Assembly (NCBI RefSeq): GCF_023856365.1 | Contig: NC_064543.1 | Coordinates: forward strand, 5,306,952-5,370,951 | Source: Brienomyrus brachyistius | Taxonomy: Eukaryota; Chordata; Actinopteri; Osteoglossiformes; Mormyridae | DNA length: 64,000 nt | Reading direction: 5' to 3' | Shown: positions 1-13,172 of the stretch, piece by piece | Layout of the letters: every line of letters begins with the position of its first letter | Position numbering within the stretch: position 1 is the stretch's first letter | Notes under the pieces: generated by a model | Told to the model about the DNA's origin: nothing | Databases searched by the model: none | Seen by the model: only the letters and a program-made list of their open reading frames with translations | Made by a program: the position numbers and the translations under genes

Positions 1-680
1 CCGAATGAGCAGCAGCCGATAATGCTAGAGTTTATTATTTATTAAAGACCTCGGCATTTTATCAGCAGCGTAAGCTTTTAATTAGCCATGACCTTGAAAC
101 TGCAACATGATTATATTACATCTGTTTTTCAGAAGTATTTCAGTGTTTTTGGAGAATTCGAGAGCTAATGAACTAAATCCAAACTAGGAAAATAAGTGAC
201 GTAGGTTAGGTAAAAAAAAAATATAAACTGTATTTGATATAATGCAAAGTTTCTTGTGAATATATTAGAAGTATGACTCCGAAGTCATGTGACCCGGCCC
301 ATGAGGCTACATGTGAGATATGATCGCACAAGCCAGGCATATGCGCCTATTTCATGCCTATGGCTGCCTATGGGGTCTCGGATGCTGCTGATTACTATCG
401 CTTTCCCGGAGCGCTTTCATGGTATGTTGCTGGGTCGCTGTACGGCTCTCATGCTCAGTCCTCTTCTCAAAGCCAGAGGGCACCGCTTAGATCTCGGATC
501 ACGGGCTGCCTTGTAAGGCGGGTCACGATTAAGACACGCCACTTTGCTTCCTTAATGCCTCGCAGCAAACAGCATGTGAAGGTTTCCTTGCCTGTGACCT
601 GTACACAGAGCCTCCTTATACGGGTGGGTTTTACTGAAGCATTCTGTTTTATTAGTGGTTATGCTCCCTCGGGATCAGAT

Positions 681-700
681 GGGGGGGGGGGGGGGGGGGG
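681..700 (+). repeat. Poly(G) tract, 20 nt
   Basis: An uninterrupted run of 20 G, preceded by AGAT and followed by CAAG. It is one of six G or C runs of at least 19 nt in this window. It lies in the presumed agbl1 intron, so the transcript would carry poly(G), which can form G-quadruplexes. Confidence 0.95.
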
Positions 701-3045
701 CAAGAAAACCTTTTTTATTTGATTAGATAAAAAGTGTGCCAGACATCTACTCTCTATCTTTGTCTGGGTTTGACTGTATAGTGTGAATTTGTCTGTAGCC
801 AAGTAGGATGCAGATCTTCCCAGGTCCCTCAGTATCTTGTGACTGACATCACTGTGTGCATGGGTTTCATCGCTGGAGGGGCCAAACAGGACTGTCTGTA
901 GGAGGTCAGAGTGGAACCGCTCTTGACACGATTGGCTTCTAAATAACACCTGTGTTCAGATGGGAAAGCAGTAACTCTGCAGTCTTTCAGTCTAAACTGG
1001 CACATGCATAATTGTCACATTGTCCCTCCCCGTGCTGTACATATAACTGCATGAGTCCATTGACGTAGCTGAACATAATTATCAGTGGTCTGTAACTCTT
1101 GCCAATGGGTCTGTTTCAAACAAAAGAAGACCTTGTTTTACTCCTCTTAATTTGTTGTTTGTTCTGTTAGAATGATTTGTTGAGCCTGTGAATTTATGGT
1201 TTAATGGACAAAACATAGAGAAAACACTCTCTTCTTACTCTTGGGCTGGAATATAAATGATCAAGTTTCCAAGCTCACGTCAGCCACTCCTGAAGGAAAA
1301 TGAGATCCTGTGCTCCGGGCTGATGTGATATTTATCACTCTCATTTCATACTCAGGACACTTTCTTCAGAAACGCCTGTGTGTTCTTAATCTTCTTTTTT
1401 TCTTCAGTTAATTTCAGTACGGGAAGGCCTTCGCTGAATTTTTTTTCACTTAATATTTCATATATTTTTGAGGCTCCATTATTCAGACGCGGACAAAGGG
1501 CTGCGTGTGTGTGTCCTTAATCAGATTCTCTGGGGAGGACGAGCTTTGGACTGCATGTGCCTCACGTGTCAATTCTATGATAAGTTTATTACGTTCCACT
1601 CTGAAGCTGTCAAGTGCAGCCAGATAAACGTTTCGACGTGTCCCTGATGTAACGCAATAGAAAACTTGGGCTGTATCTGATATTGTTTTACAGGAAAATT
1701 GTGTGATGAATGTGGAATCTCGCGTTGCTTTAGTTAGCTTCTTCACTTCCTCGCGGCCTCTGCCACCCCCAGGACGGCATTACGCACAGAACCTGAACAA
1801 ACAGGGAGGAAGAGTGCACCTCTAAAAGGTCAGCGAAAACCCATTACTGAGGGATCAATGCAAACGCCCTGCGAATTTCTACCCCTCATACTGTCCTGAA
1901 AGGAAGCAAGGAGCACAATTGCCAGATTAAATTAAATTCTTAATGTGCTTCTGATATAAAATCCATCTTGCTATCTTCTCTAAACATCAGCTTTTTGTTG
2001 TAAAAAATTCTACAGTACCTGCAATAGAAATGGGTACATGTCTAAAAGTTTGATCCTCTTTATCACGAAATGTCCCTTAAGTCAAACTCTGAACTATATA
2101 CATTTTTTTCCAGTCACTCTGAGAATCTTTTCGGCAGTTCGCATTTCTCTCTGTATTATATCATTTAAGGACAAATAAATGCCATTGCCCATGTGTACAA
2201 TGTGCAAGGAGGCTCCTCCTCAAAGCCGGCATTTAATTCTTGTTGACTTGTTGTTACACACTTAAACCTTCTTAATGTGTGTTGCTTTGGGTTTGTTTCC
2301 TGAATAAATGGGCACATGGTCTGAGGCAAAATGGCACCCAGGTTAGAAACACCGTGCGGCATGATGTAAGTGGGATGGAAGCACATTGAGGAGCTTTCAT
2401 GCCCTTTGAGGATGATGGAACATCGGCTTACACCCAGGGGCGCCATAAAGGGAGGGACATTAGGGTGATTCCAAGGGCTCCTGAGTGACAGGGGGTCTAA
2501 GGAATTTGGAACATAATTGGATTGGTCTGGGTGGGGGACCTAATATCATATGCTTTCTTGGCGACCAAAATCTCTAGTGGCGCCCCAGCTACTTTTGGTG
2601 CGTGATGGATCACAGATAGATTTTGCACTGAAAAAGCTTTTCCGCCGAATGGCGCATTAGTGTAGACTGCAAGCTAAATCAGACATGCGGTGGCAAGCAG
2701 TCTGTCTACACATGGATCGTTAAGGACTTGTGGGGGAGGAGCTATGATAGGTAGGGCATAGGTCCCTCAAGTGCACAGCTGAAATACTAAGTAACCCTTT
2801 AAGAAACTACATCCCTTAAAGAAGAATCTTCTGGAAGTCTCCATCGTTCTTTGTTCTCTTCTAGCTGCATTCTCACTAGCCTAGCTGGGTTTTCTAATGT
2901 CATGGTCTCTGGCTGGACCCGTCAGAGCCAGCTGGGCATCGTTGACTTTTGTGAACATCTGTAGGAAACTCGAATTTTGTCTTGTCCCTCCAGTCCCATG
3001 TCTGGAAACCACCTTTCCTTGATTTAGATGTATGATTCACACAGG

Positions 3046-3401
3046 GGGGGGCGGCATGGTGGTGCAGTGGTTAGCACTGTTGCCTCACACCTCTGGGACC
3101 CGGGTTCGAGTCTGGGTCACATGTGTGTGGAGTTTGCATGTTCTCCCCATGTCGTCGTGGGGTTTCCTCCGGGTACTCCGGTTTCCCCCCCACAGTCCAA
3201 AAACATGCTGAGGCTGATTGGAGTCGCTAAATTGCATGTTGGTGTGCATTTGTGAGTGAATGGTGTGTGAGTGTGCCCTGCGATGGGCTGACCCCCCCAT
3301 CCTGGGTTGTTCCCTGCCTCGTGCCCATTGCTTCCAGGATAGGCTCCGGACCCCCCGCAAACCCAGTAGGATAAGCGGTTTGGAAAATGGATGGATGGAT
3401 G
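3046..3401 (+). mobile_element. tRNA-derived SINE (DANA/Mermaid-like) with GGAT tail
   Basis: The 5' head reads as a tRNA relic: an A-box-like GTGGTGCAGTGGTTAGCA and a B-box-like GGGTTCGAGTC. The body is the fish SINE core with GTGTGGAGTTTGCATGTTCT, CCTCCGGGTACTCCGGTTTC and CAGTCCAAAAACATGCTGAG. The 3' end is a (GGAT)n tail. Flanking copies of GATTCACACAGG (about 3034-3045) and GATTCAGACAGG (3402-3413) form a 12-bp target-site duplication with one mismatch. This marks a full-length insertion about 460 bp upstream of the first agbl1 exon. The family name is by resemblance only. Confidence 0.85.
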
Positions 3402-3871
3402 GATTCAGACAGGAAGTTCTCAGCTGTTGGACACCACAACTGTAGCTTGTTGTGTAAAGGCCCATATTCTGTTCTAGTGATGCAAAGAACCTAGACACTG
3501 GTCTACAGAACAGGGAGTAACTGATTTTCTAAGCATGACAGAGTGGAATATGGTCCTTCATATGAGTGGAAGACTCCTTCAAACACCCCATTGAAGTTGC
3601 TGGCTCCATTTTGTTTTGTTTCAATTATTAATGCTTTGCATTAACACAAACATGGCATTGCCACTAGGTTAATCACCATATCGATCAGCGTTATTATTTA
3701 ACTCCCTAAAAGATGCGTTCATTTGAAATGATTCACTAATTGAATCTGTGCAGCAAATTGTCCATCTTGAAAGTTTGAAAGTACAACAGCTATGCTTCTC
3801 CTGATCTATTAAAGGCTGAGAGGCATAGAAGAAGGCGGGAGATCTGTGTCCTAAGTGAGGTGCCCTTCCAG

Positions 3872-4052
3872 GTAGCCGGCCGTACGTGGTGCTGACGGCG
3901 CGTGTGCACCCCGGGGAGAGTAACGCCAGCTGGGTGATGAAGGGCTCCCTGGAGTTCCTGTGCAGTGACGAACCTGCAGCCCAGGCTCTGCGCGAGGTCT
4001 ACATCTTCAAGATCATCCCCATGCTTAATCCCGACGGAGTCATCAACGGATC
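3872..4052 (+). CDS. agbl1: agbl1 exon with the HPGE zinc-binding motif (cytosolic carboxypeptidase)
   Basis: This exon encodes the start of the M14 peptidase domain of a cytosolic carboxypeptidase, an enzyme family that trims glutamates from tubulin tails and other proteins. The 59 complete codons begin [24 protein letters not shown] supplies the first His and Glu zinc ligands, and the exon ends [13 protein letters not shown], the family signature. The acceptor is CCCTTCCAG; a second AG four bases on (start 3876) is possible, but 3872 restores the Ser before RPY. The donor GTGAGT begins at 4053, leaving phase 2. The TC left over joins G of the next exon to make Ser where I recall mammalian relatives having Asn (NGNHRC). 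AGBL1 is preferred over AGTPBP1 on downstream exons. Confidence 0.9.
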
Positions 4053-4730
4053 GTGAGTCCACAATGCTCTTCTTTGCGTTCCTCTGTCCACTCTCGTGTT
4101 GTCTGCTCACCCGCGGGGGGCATGAACTCCTGACACCCAAAGTTCATGCTGTAACCGTCAGTCACCTGCCTGCTCTACCCTGGTCTCTCATCTCCCTGCT
4201 CTTATTATTTTACATACACTACATTGTTTCCCGGAATGAAATAAAGGTGATGCGCATTTGACGACTGACAAGCAAAATGCATCAGTTTTGGTCGGTTTAA
4301 TTGCTCAGATACTGGGGTCCCTCTTAGGTTGAACGCTACCTACCTGGCCAAGCAGTGGGCCGCAGCTGATCTGTGACGTCTGTTTCATGGCCTGCAGCAT
4401 TTTGGCCATTAAGATGCAGCTTTTCCCGAGCTGTCATTATGCTTTGCTGAAGGCGCGGTGTTAGATCAGCAGTGTCCTGCACGCCTCGCTCCTCCCATGT
4501 CCCATTTAAGTCCGAATTAGCATCCTCTTGGGAAGGGAATTTGGCTCTTCTTCCGCATAGCTTTGTCCTGCCAGTACTGCTTCCTGACAAAGAATGACCC
4601 GCTGGGCCCCTGGTTTCTCTGAGGGAAGGTTCCGCTTTGACTCAGAGAGCCGTCCTGTTTTCAAGATGGCCTGTATCCACCAGCGTTACCTGTACCATAC
4701 ACACAGAAAGTTCTATCGGATTTCAGTTAA

Positions 4731-4960
4731 ATTCAATGTATTTTTATATAGCGCCTTACACAACAGAGAAGCCCCAAGGCGCTTTACATGGGTGTGCTGT
4801 GATATATTACATCATTAAGATGGAACAGGGAATAGGAAAGACGGAGAAATGAAAGAAAGTCAGATGATAATGGAGGAGAGGAACCCCCAACTAGGGAGAA
4901 AAAAAAGCCTCTAGGGGTCCGAGGTCAGCAGGCTGCCCAACCCCCCTGGGGATACTTACT
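4731..4960 (+). repeat. Interspersed fish repeat of the 'TATATAGCGCC' type
   Basis: The segment has TTTTTATATAGCGCCTTACA, then CCAAGGCGCTTTACA, and further on GGAGAGGAACCCCCAACTAG and GGGTCCGAGGTCAGCAGGCT. I recall this combination as a common dispersed repeat in fish genomes. It has no coding capacity. The family name and exact ends need a repeat library. Confidence 0.6.
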
Positions 4961-6409
4961 TTACAGGAAAAATAAAAGAGTAGGCTTGCTTGCTAAAGGC
5001 TAGGTGCAGTCTGTGATCAGGTCAAGCCAAAGTCCATAAATGAGTCTGTTCTCCACCCCTGTCTGTGTAGGGTGGCAGGATAAAGTCATGATGTCAGGTC
5101 ACATCCACGATGTCACCCTTCCATGGGACGGAACCAGGATTTGATGGCACACTTAAGAATATGGCTGGTTTTTCAGTTCTAGACTTTATAAGTAAATGTT
5201 TCGTACCTTAAACCATAGGAATGATTTTACACGTTAAAAGGGCACATTCACTTTGAGCAGTTTTATCTCGGAGCGAATAGACATCCGCTGTACGATTAGC
5301 AATCATAGCACATTAGAAGATCGCAGAGGCTACGTGGTAACACTCATTCTAATGGAAATGGCATGACTGCACAGTTTAATGTGCTGTGGCTTTTACATTA
5401 AAACGAGATAAAAAAAATAAGAGATGCGTTGTGTTGTTAGCATATGGCAGATATTGTCTATTGAACTGTTGTTTAATTAAGGAGCAAGGCCTTGTGAGAA
5501 TTCGTTACAGCTCCCTTTATTGGACCCATCCATTTCTAGCTTTGGTAATTAGACACACTGCTCAACCAGACAGAAGCAGCCTGCCACGATGAAAACCAGA
5601 GGGTTCAAAATGTGTGGAAAAGTGTAGGCTTTGCACTTTTTATTAGTTATAGATAAAGAACCACACATGCAGGATGGGGCTATGCCACCCGCACTGGCCA
5701 AACTCGACATTGTAGTTTTGTCACATGGTTTCCTGACTCTCCTGCTTTTACTGCATGTAGGCAAAGATTTGAGGTTTTGGAGCAGCCTGACCTCACCAGC
5801 TGTCAGATGGCAGGAGGTGAGCTGTGGGGTCGCTTTGTCCCCGCTGATACGTACCATGTCCCTCTGCAGATGAACCGCTGGGGAAGCAGATGCTCATAAG
5901 TATGCTGGTGGTTCAGTTTCTGTTTACAGGTGTTTAATATGTGCTGCATATCAAGTCATCTCTGCTAGGTCCAGGACCTCATGTATATTAAAATTCACCC
6001 CTTTAACATTTCCCAGCAGTCAGTGCCAGTCGACCCATTGGGCAACATTAGGTTTTTCGGAAGTGTGGTACTGAGTCCTGCTGTCACGCACACAGCTCAG
6101 ATCTATACTGTCCCACTTGAGGATGGATGCGGGCAGCAATCTCCAAGCAGATCTTTTGGGAGTCTGGGGTTTAGCTGGCTGAGGGAGATGTTGAGCTGTG
6201 GTCAAGTTTCAAACAGGACGGTGCCCTTCTTTCTTATTTTGCTGCATTTAACCGGAGCTGTAACACGGCAGTGAATCATGGCATTGATATTTTATGAGTG
6301 TTCTCCCGGTTTCTTCTGACAAGGTTAGGTCATATTCCCATGCCTGCCTGGTTTTGTTGGTCATTAATTCAGACTTTTTATTTTTTTCTTCAGAAATCAG
6401 GGGTAGCAG

Positions 6410-6520
6410 TAGGGTGACCAGCTAATCCATGTCAAGGGGGACGATATGAGCTATGACAGGATTTGCAAACTAGCTCTGTCCCATTGCCGCATAACTTTCA
6501 GTGGTCAGGGGATAAGAAAT
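6410..6520 (+). mobile_element. MITE fragment (5' end), same family as 24342-24600
   Basis: It begins TAGGGTGACCAGCTAATCC, matching the terminal TAGGGTGACCAGATAATCC of the fuller copy at 24342. Shared wording continues with a GGAC..TGAGCT stretch and TTTGCAAACTA/TTTACAAACTA, then similarity fades. The matching 3' inverted terminus is absent. Confidence 0.55.
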
Positions 6521-6699
6521 TTGTTTGTCTCTGGGGGATGCTGATTCCATTTGTACCAGGGAACCTGAAGACTGCCTAGAGTTTGCACTACCATCTTTTT
6601 GCCCCACACACCCAATCAAACCCGGCCTCTCGCCGAAAGATCCTGCCCTCATTCAGAAGTTGTTCTCCCTGTGTTACTTGGGGTTCTTGCAGGTCATCT

Positions 6700-6875
6700 G
6701 ATTCCCCTGTCCAAAGGCATGCAGTTAGGCTAATTGGTGTTTCTAATTCATCCATAGTGTGTAGGTATATGTGCCCTGCAGTGAACATCCCCTGCTTGCG
6801 CCCCCTGCTGCCTGGAATGGGCTCCAGGTCCACGTCGTCTCCAAGATAAGTGCTCAGAAGATGGATGGATTCATT
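6700..6875 (+). mobile_element. 3' fragment of a SINE with GGAT tail
   Basis: It reads CCTGTCCAAAGGCATGCAGT, TAGGCTAATTGGTGTTTCTA, GTGCCCTGCAGTGAACATCC, GGAATGGGCTCCAGGTCC and ends AGATGGATGGAT. These are the central and 3' parts of the same SINE type as 3046-3401, but divergent and without the tRNA head. Confidence 0.65.
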
Positions 6876-9800
6876 TTGTTAGTTTGTGTAATATGTTAAT
6901 TATTGTGCCGTGTGCTTTTATTGCCAATGAAAGCAGAATAGAACATAGGAATGATACCTTCATTCAGGGAAATACACACACTGAAAGATGGGAATAGAAC
7001 AATGTAAAAGGGTTTAAACTTTGCAAATTCAGGAGTCACAGGGGCAATAACCAGTGTAATTTTTACTTAGAAAAACTATTTATAAAAAAAACTATTTAAT
7101 TCACAAAGAAAGAATGGAAAAAAACACAAATTGCAGAGGTCCAGCTATCAGATCATGTTGCCGCTGTGACGTACAGCTCTGTTATAAATATCTGTGGTCT
7201 GTTGTGACGTGTGAGGTTTGGAAGGTGAACGTGATCGCAGGGTCTACCTATGTTAAATTATCATGTCTCCTTGTTCCCCCACCAACGGCATGCAGTTTGT
7301 AAAGCCCTGTGTAAGCTAGAGTAATAAAGTTACACACAGAAGCACAGATGGTACATAAATGTGTCTGGTTACAACAGATCTGGGAAGAGGGGCTCGGTGT
7401 GTCGCTCAGCAATTGGGATACAGGTGAGAAATATAATTGACTGCATGTGATTTGCCGCTGTGCAGCGTATGGCTCCCAGAGGGGAACAGGCCATGGCGTT
7501 CTGCCACAGAACCACGCCCAAGCCATCAGACACAAGGGCAACACAGCCGCCGGTGATGGTGCCCGCGTCTCATTAAGAGCACCATGCATCATTCTGAAGG
7601 AGCGTGCTACAGTCACTGAAGCTAAACCGAGAATGCCAGACAGTTTAATTAAATCGCGTTCAGTCAGAGTTATCAGATTCATGCAGGCCAATAACGATTC
7701 CAGCTCGCCCAGAACAGAGGCCATTTTCTCTAGGCTGAAACATCTTAATTTGAATTTATGCTTCAAAGTTTTTCGTCAAAGAGAAACCGTGAGGCGCTGG
7801 CTGTGTCCAGCTAGCTGGTTCTTATGAATGTCTTACTGTTGCCATACTGGCTGCTACGTCATGAACAATAGAGGGAAATAAGCACACGCCTCACTAAATA
7901 TGCAGGCGATGGTGTAAAACCTCGCGCCAAAGCACTCCACCTACTGAGAACTGTGGGTAGGTTTCAAAATGATGGTCCATGACATTAGAATCAATATACA
8001 TAGTGATTTAATTAGTGTCTCACAGTGCTACTAACCACACAAATGTAATCATTCATGAACATGCAAACAAGAGAAATAAATTAGGGATAAGTGAGCCTGG
8101 GCAGATAAGAGGAGGTAATCCCACTGTGAACGAGTTCTGTCTGCCAGCTCTATGGATCGGCCAGTCTGCTCCCATGGCATCTGTCACGCTCTTGTTCTGT
8201 TGCGCGTAGTTCGTCTCTGTGTTTGGCCCGGCAGCACTACTGTCATGGAGGTAAAAAAAAAAAGACACAGGCCGTTGTGCACATTGCCAATGAATTTATG
8301 AAACAAGAGGATATATGGAAATACAGCTTTGCTTCTCTGCTTTGCCGGTTACTGGAGTGACGTTAATTCAAATGCTTAACCTTGTTTGGAGTCCATGTGA
8401 ATCCATTTCATGTGCTGTTTTAATTTTTACACCAGTATTGGAAACGCATCAAAAGCTCTGGATTTGTACTAATTTAAATTTATTTTTAAAAGTAAGAACA
8501 ATAAGAATGTATCTATTAATCCCTGGCAGTCTCACACGAGAGCAGTCTGTTATCCTTTCTCTGCCACCCCTTTGAAACCTATGACTGTCAAGCATGTCTC
8601 AGTGCCCAAGGAAGACACACCATTAGCAGGTAGACGCCACCGTACTGTCCCCAACTGATCCGCGGTGCACCTGTTGAGCAGTTTTCATTAAGTTCCTTTG
8701 GACTGTCAAGATGTGTGTAGGAGGTCAGGAATCTGGGAATGGAGTGCAGGCAGCATGGCATGGCCACACAAAGGGGCCATTTCCATTTTCTAAGTTTGAG
8801 GGAGCTGTCTAACTCAATCCAGAAATGTTGTTAAAAGGATGAGGGTCAGTAATGGTCCAAGGTCACCGGCAGGGCTGAACATCCAAGGCATCATAGGTCA
8901 GCAATGTTAATTCATTCAGGTTTTTATACAGCCAGACAAAACGACCCAGAAATGGAAAATTACAACTAATTATGCAATTATGTCTCTCAAGTAATGGCTG
9001 TGAGGATGAGAGCAGCAGAGAAGATGGTGTCAGAGGTCAGGAGGAGAGGAGGATACCACGACTAATGGGGAGGACTGGTGGTGTTGTGTCTTGTGAGCAT
9101 GAGAGCCTTGGAGTGGATGGTTCCCTGCTGTATGGGGTCAAAGGTTGCCCAAGAGTAAACGATTCATCTCCCTTCAGCCCTGACGCAAGGCGGCAACACA
9201 AGCAATTCTCACCATGGCGTGAAACAGTGAGGGATGTGTACGATGATAACATCTACACAAGAAGCCAAAAACAGTCAGGATGACTGTGCACTTTCTTTTG
9301 TGTTCATATGAAGGACAGTTCGTTTTTCGGTTTAGCTGTACTCCGTGTTACAATGCAGTTGGCCCCAGTGTGCCCATCCAGCACCGGTTCGCTGATGCTT
9401 ACTGACACCTGCACCAGCTATCCTGCCCTGTAAACCTGCCTAGGGCACCCAACATTGGCAAAGCCTTTGAATTCCATGCAAGATATTCTTCAAGGGGTAG
9501 CAGACTTGTTGAGAATTGCCCCCTCAGGTTGAGGCAGCCTTCAGTTGTCTTTCTGGGTCTATATTCCCTCCAAGCGAAACATGCATGCTGCATAAATATC
9601 AGTTTGATGTAATAAGCCATAACTTCTTTCTGACTTGCAGGAAATTGCATATTCAAACCAACACGTTTGTAGTCAGGAAGAGCAACATTTCTTATTTCAA
9701 AATCAGAAATAAATTGTCAGCAGACGTCTGTGCTGGAAGCTGGTGGTTTGAGATTACAGTTGTTCCGGGAGGATCTACTGCAAGCTCAGTCGATGCTGGC

Positions 9801-12800
9801 TTACGGCTCTATCAGTCAGAGGCTTTTAAAAATTGAAAATATATATGGGAAAAGATATGTGGCAAAGCAAAGGGGACTGTGCCAGAATTACACAGTTGGA
9901 GTTTTGCAACAGTAAACACTTTAAGGTATTTAATGGAATGGGAATAAACAACATTTCGACACAAATCAGTTCATCTGTGTCTGCATGTTTGGGTAAACTG
10001 GCTTGGTTAGATAGGTGTCGCATATTCAATTAAAATGCAAACAGCGATGGTGGAAGCATTTGGTCACAAAGCGTACTTTTGCTTTTTACTGTGTAACGCC
10101 TGACATCTGGACAGGGTTTAAATGACTTTTTTATCTTCCATGCGTCCCTCCATTCTCACAGCTCCGGCCAGTCTGAGCAATATCCAAATGCGCATTTTAT
10201 TCTGCTGAGCAGGTGTGATATTTTAAAAAACGAAACAAAAAATGCTCCTTTTGGTTCTGCTTTAGTGCTTCTGTTGATTGCCTTTGGATGAACAGGCTTT
10301 TTCATGCAACTTTAAAAACCGGAAGGCGAGTCAGGAATCAATACTGGCGCTTTCAGATTCCGGGTGCAAATGATGAATAATGTTGTTTCTGAGAACGCAG
10401 TGTGACTATTTCTCACTAAATATTGTTATGAAAAACAACGCATGTTAGCAGGTTTGAAATAAAGCACCTCTGAGTTCCTTTGACATAGCATAATTACCTA
10501 ACAGCACTCCTGGAAGATGCCAGAGGGGAGGGCCTTACTTACATTCAGTTCATCAATATACGACAGTGGCCCTGAATGCTGAATCTCGCTACATTTAATA
10601 TCAGTTCTCTGAACCTGGGACATACATTAACTGAGTTGTGTTTCGAGTCTTTCTTTGGCCAAACAAATATATGGGCTGTACTGGCACTGAATTATGTAAT
10701 GCTGCATGGTGATATTGGCGAGATCGCTCAGTTGTAGCAATGAGGGCAGGCATGCTTTCCGATCCATTACGCTATAGTCTCTGATTGTACAGTATTTTAC
10801 AGTATTGTACAGCCCATATTTCAGGATGGTGTTAGGCAGGGCTAGTCCTGTATACTGTGGATATCCAGTCTGTCAATGGGAGCACCTCTTCGCCCCAACA
10901 ACAGCGAGCGTGATTCAAACCCACAACCTTGTGAGGCAGCGATGTAGCCCGAGTCGCCGTAGCAGCGCATCCCAGGTTATTCTAATTTAAATTCCACTAC
11001 CTTCTAGTATGGGTGCACAGCTCTTAAAGCAGCCATGCATATGGCAATGCCTCATGGTCGTAGGAATTGTGAAACACGTTATGCATTTTTCATATGGACT
11101 GTGGCAAAGGGATTTCAGGCAGATATATATCTATGCGTGTGTGTGTGTATGTATTCACACATGCAGTATATATACATCCGATATATATGTGTGCACACAT
11201 ATTTTATGTCATCTCAATATGTATATATCTAGCATGTTCTTGTTTTACTGTGTTTGTTGCTCATAATTTTTATGTTTATAAGATCCATTACACCAATGAA
11301 TCAGGAGCAGTTGAGATGCGGAGCTGCTAATGGTGTTGCATGAAGTGGTCTTTTTTTCACGATAGTCCTGGTGGAGTGTGCTCTGCGTTAGAGGCCATCG
11401 GACACACCTTAAGCTCCCCGTGTCCTCCTGAGCCCAGGCAGGACGGAGCTTGCCGACCGGGATGGAGACAGGGGTCCTGGAGCCTTTACCCTAAGCTCCA
11501 CACCTATTACTCACAGGCTGTACTAAAACACACAGTACTACAATGCTACTATTAAACATTACAGTGATAAAACAGCTGGCGTATAATATGTACATGAATC
11601 ACACCATTGTGCGCTGTGCATACGTACTGCTTTCTATACGTACTGAATGAATGGAGTGGTATCTAGGTGTGTCAGGTGCAGAGCTGTACAGACTTCCTTT
11701 CTGAGTAAAGCCACAAGCCCTGTCGATTGGTCACAGGGTTTTGCATTGAAAAGGAAACTCAGCAGAATATTAGGTCTGAGGAACTGGGTAGGACCTGAAG
11801 TGCTTAAACAAGCACAAAATCTCACGCTCATCTCAAAGGAAATCTTTACAGAAAATCTTAGGGACAGCAGAACTCTAAAGCCCATTGCATAGCAATGATG
11901 TTTTCTATGAAGATTTTAAGCATAATGCAAAAAACAACAGTTGTAAAACATGAGTCAGTTCATATATACTGTGTAATGCTCATATGGCATCACCTAGAAT
12001 ACTAGGTACTTTTATTAGCTGACATGAGATGTATTCCTGTTATTCAGATGTGGTTTATTTTGTGTTTTTTTTATTATTATTATTTAGAAGTCATACAGCA
12101 AAACTTTCTAATTTGTTAACAGTTAAACGGCGCTTTGAATTGTTCCATTTTGGTGAGTTTCCGTATTTTCATTCCGTGTGGCGATGAGGTTTATTAGAGG
12201 GACATCAGGGGCTGTAAGCTCTCCCGGCATCTGATCGCTGATTATGTGCAGTGACCCGTCATCCCAGTGCGGCCATTTGCTAAAAGCTATTCCACCGGGA
12301 TCACCTTTGATTTTATGGCACAATTGTAATCAAAGGCATAAACGTGGGACTCTTTTGGCCGGTAAACTGCCAGCGTAGATTGCCGTGCTTTTTGTTCCAT
12401 ATTGTGTTCACTTGGATATCACGTTAGTTTTGGGTGAGGGGACATTAGCTGCTGGTTAAAGTCATGTTTCTGCAAAACACAGCAAAACAAAGGACGCATC
12501 ATAAGCACAGCACAGAAACCTGTGAAGTAATTTAAATAAAATGCGACGGCTGCAGTGAATTCAAAATGATCCTACAGCAGATATATACTGTACATTTTTC
12601 ATGTAGACCTGTTCAATATCGTTGAGTATATTTTCAAAGAAAGCCATTCTTCTGTGCTTACCGTGTCTGTCAGTGGGAGCGAAGCCCCATCTGTAATTAC
12701 GTGCACGCTCAGAGGGCCTGCTGTGCGTCCGCTGTCTGTAATTACACACATTTTGTGCATTGTGCCCCCAGACTGGATAAAAACACGGCTGTGACATTCT

Positions 12801-13172
12801 GGGATGGTCAGATTGACAGGAAGAGCTGAAGATAAGATGCCACAGGCCCACAGATGTAGAGCTGGCACCCAGAGTGGAGAGAAGTGTGTCGCTCTGGGCC
12901 AGGCCTCAGTGGAGCTCTCAGGATTGGTGTTAAACAGGTGAAAGACAGCTCACAGAACTGGGCCGGATCCTTCCTGTGCAGCAAGGAGGCAGGCAGTTAC
13001 CATCAGTGAGGAATATTCATTTACAGTATACTGAAGTCTTATTGGCAAACGTCTGAAGCAGAATCAAAATAATTAGATTTAAAAATGTTTTGCACTTTTT
13101 ATTAAAGCAGAAAACTTTCATTTGGGATTTGAGGTACGGCAAGACTTCATGAAAATGCAGAGGGAAACCGTG

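Larger units (their letters stand above)
1..3871 (+). other. Intron (or unplaced 5' region) upstream of the first visible agbl1 exon
   Basis: I found no coding exon here. The exon that should precede 3872 in the carboxypeptidase family codes for the end of the N-terminal beta-sandwich domain, and no similar open segment with splice sites is visible, so it probably lies left of the window. The stretch contains a G20 run at 681-700 and a SINE at 3046-3401. The remainder is ordinary AT-rich single-copy-looking sequence. Confidence 0.6.

Noticed and set aside
1773..1827. Possible small exon between CCACCCCCAG and GTCAGC
   Set aside because: One frame is open but the peptide does not resemble the expected upstream carboxypeptidase exon and the donor is weak.
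3085..3498. A 137-residue minus-strand open frame
   Set aside because: It is the SINE at 3046-3401 read backwards; similar peptides appear at 58747-59163 for the same reason.
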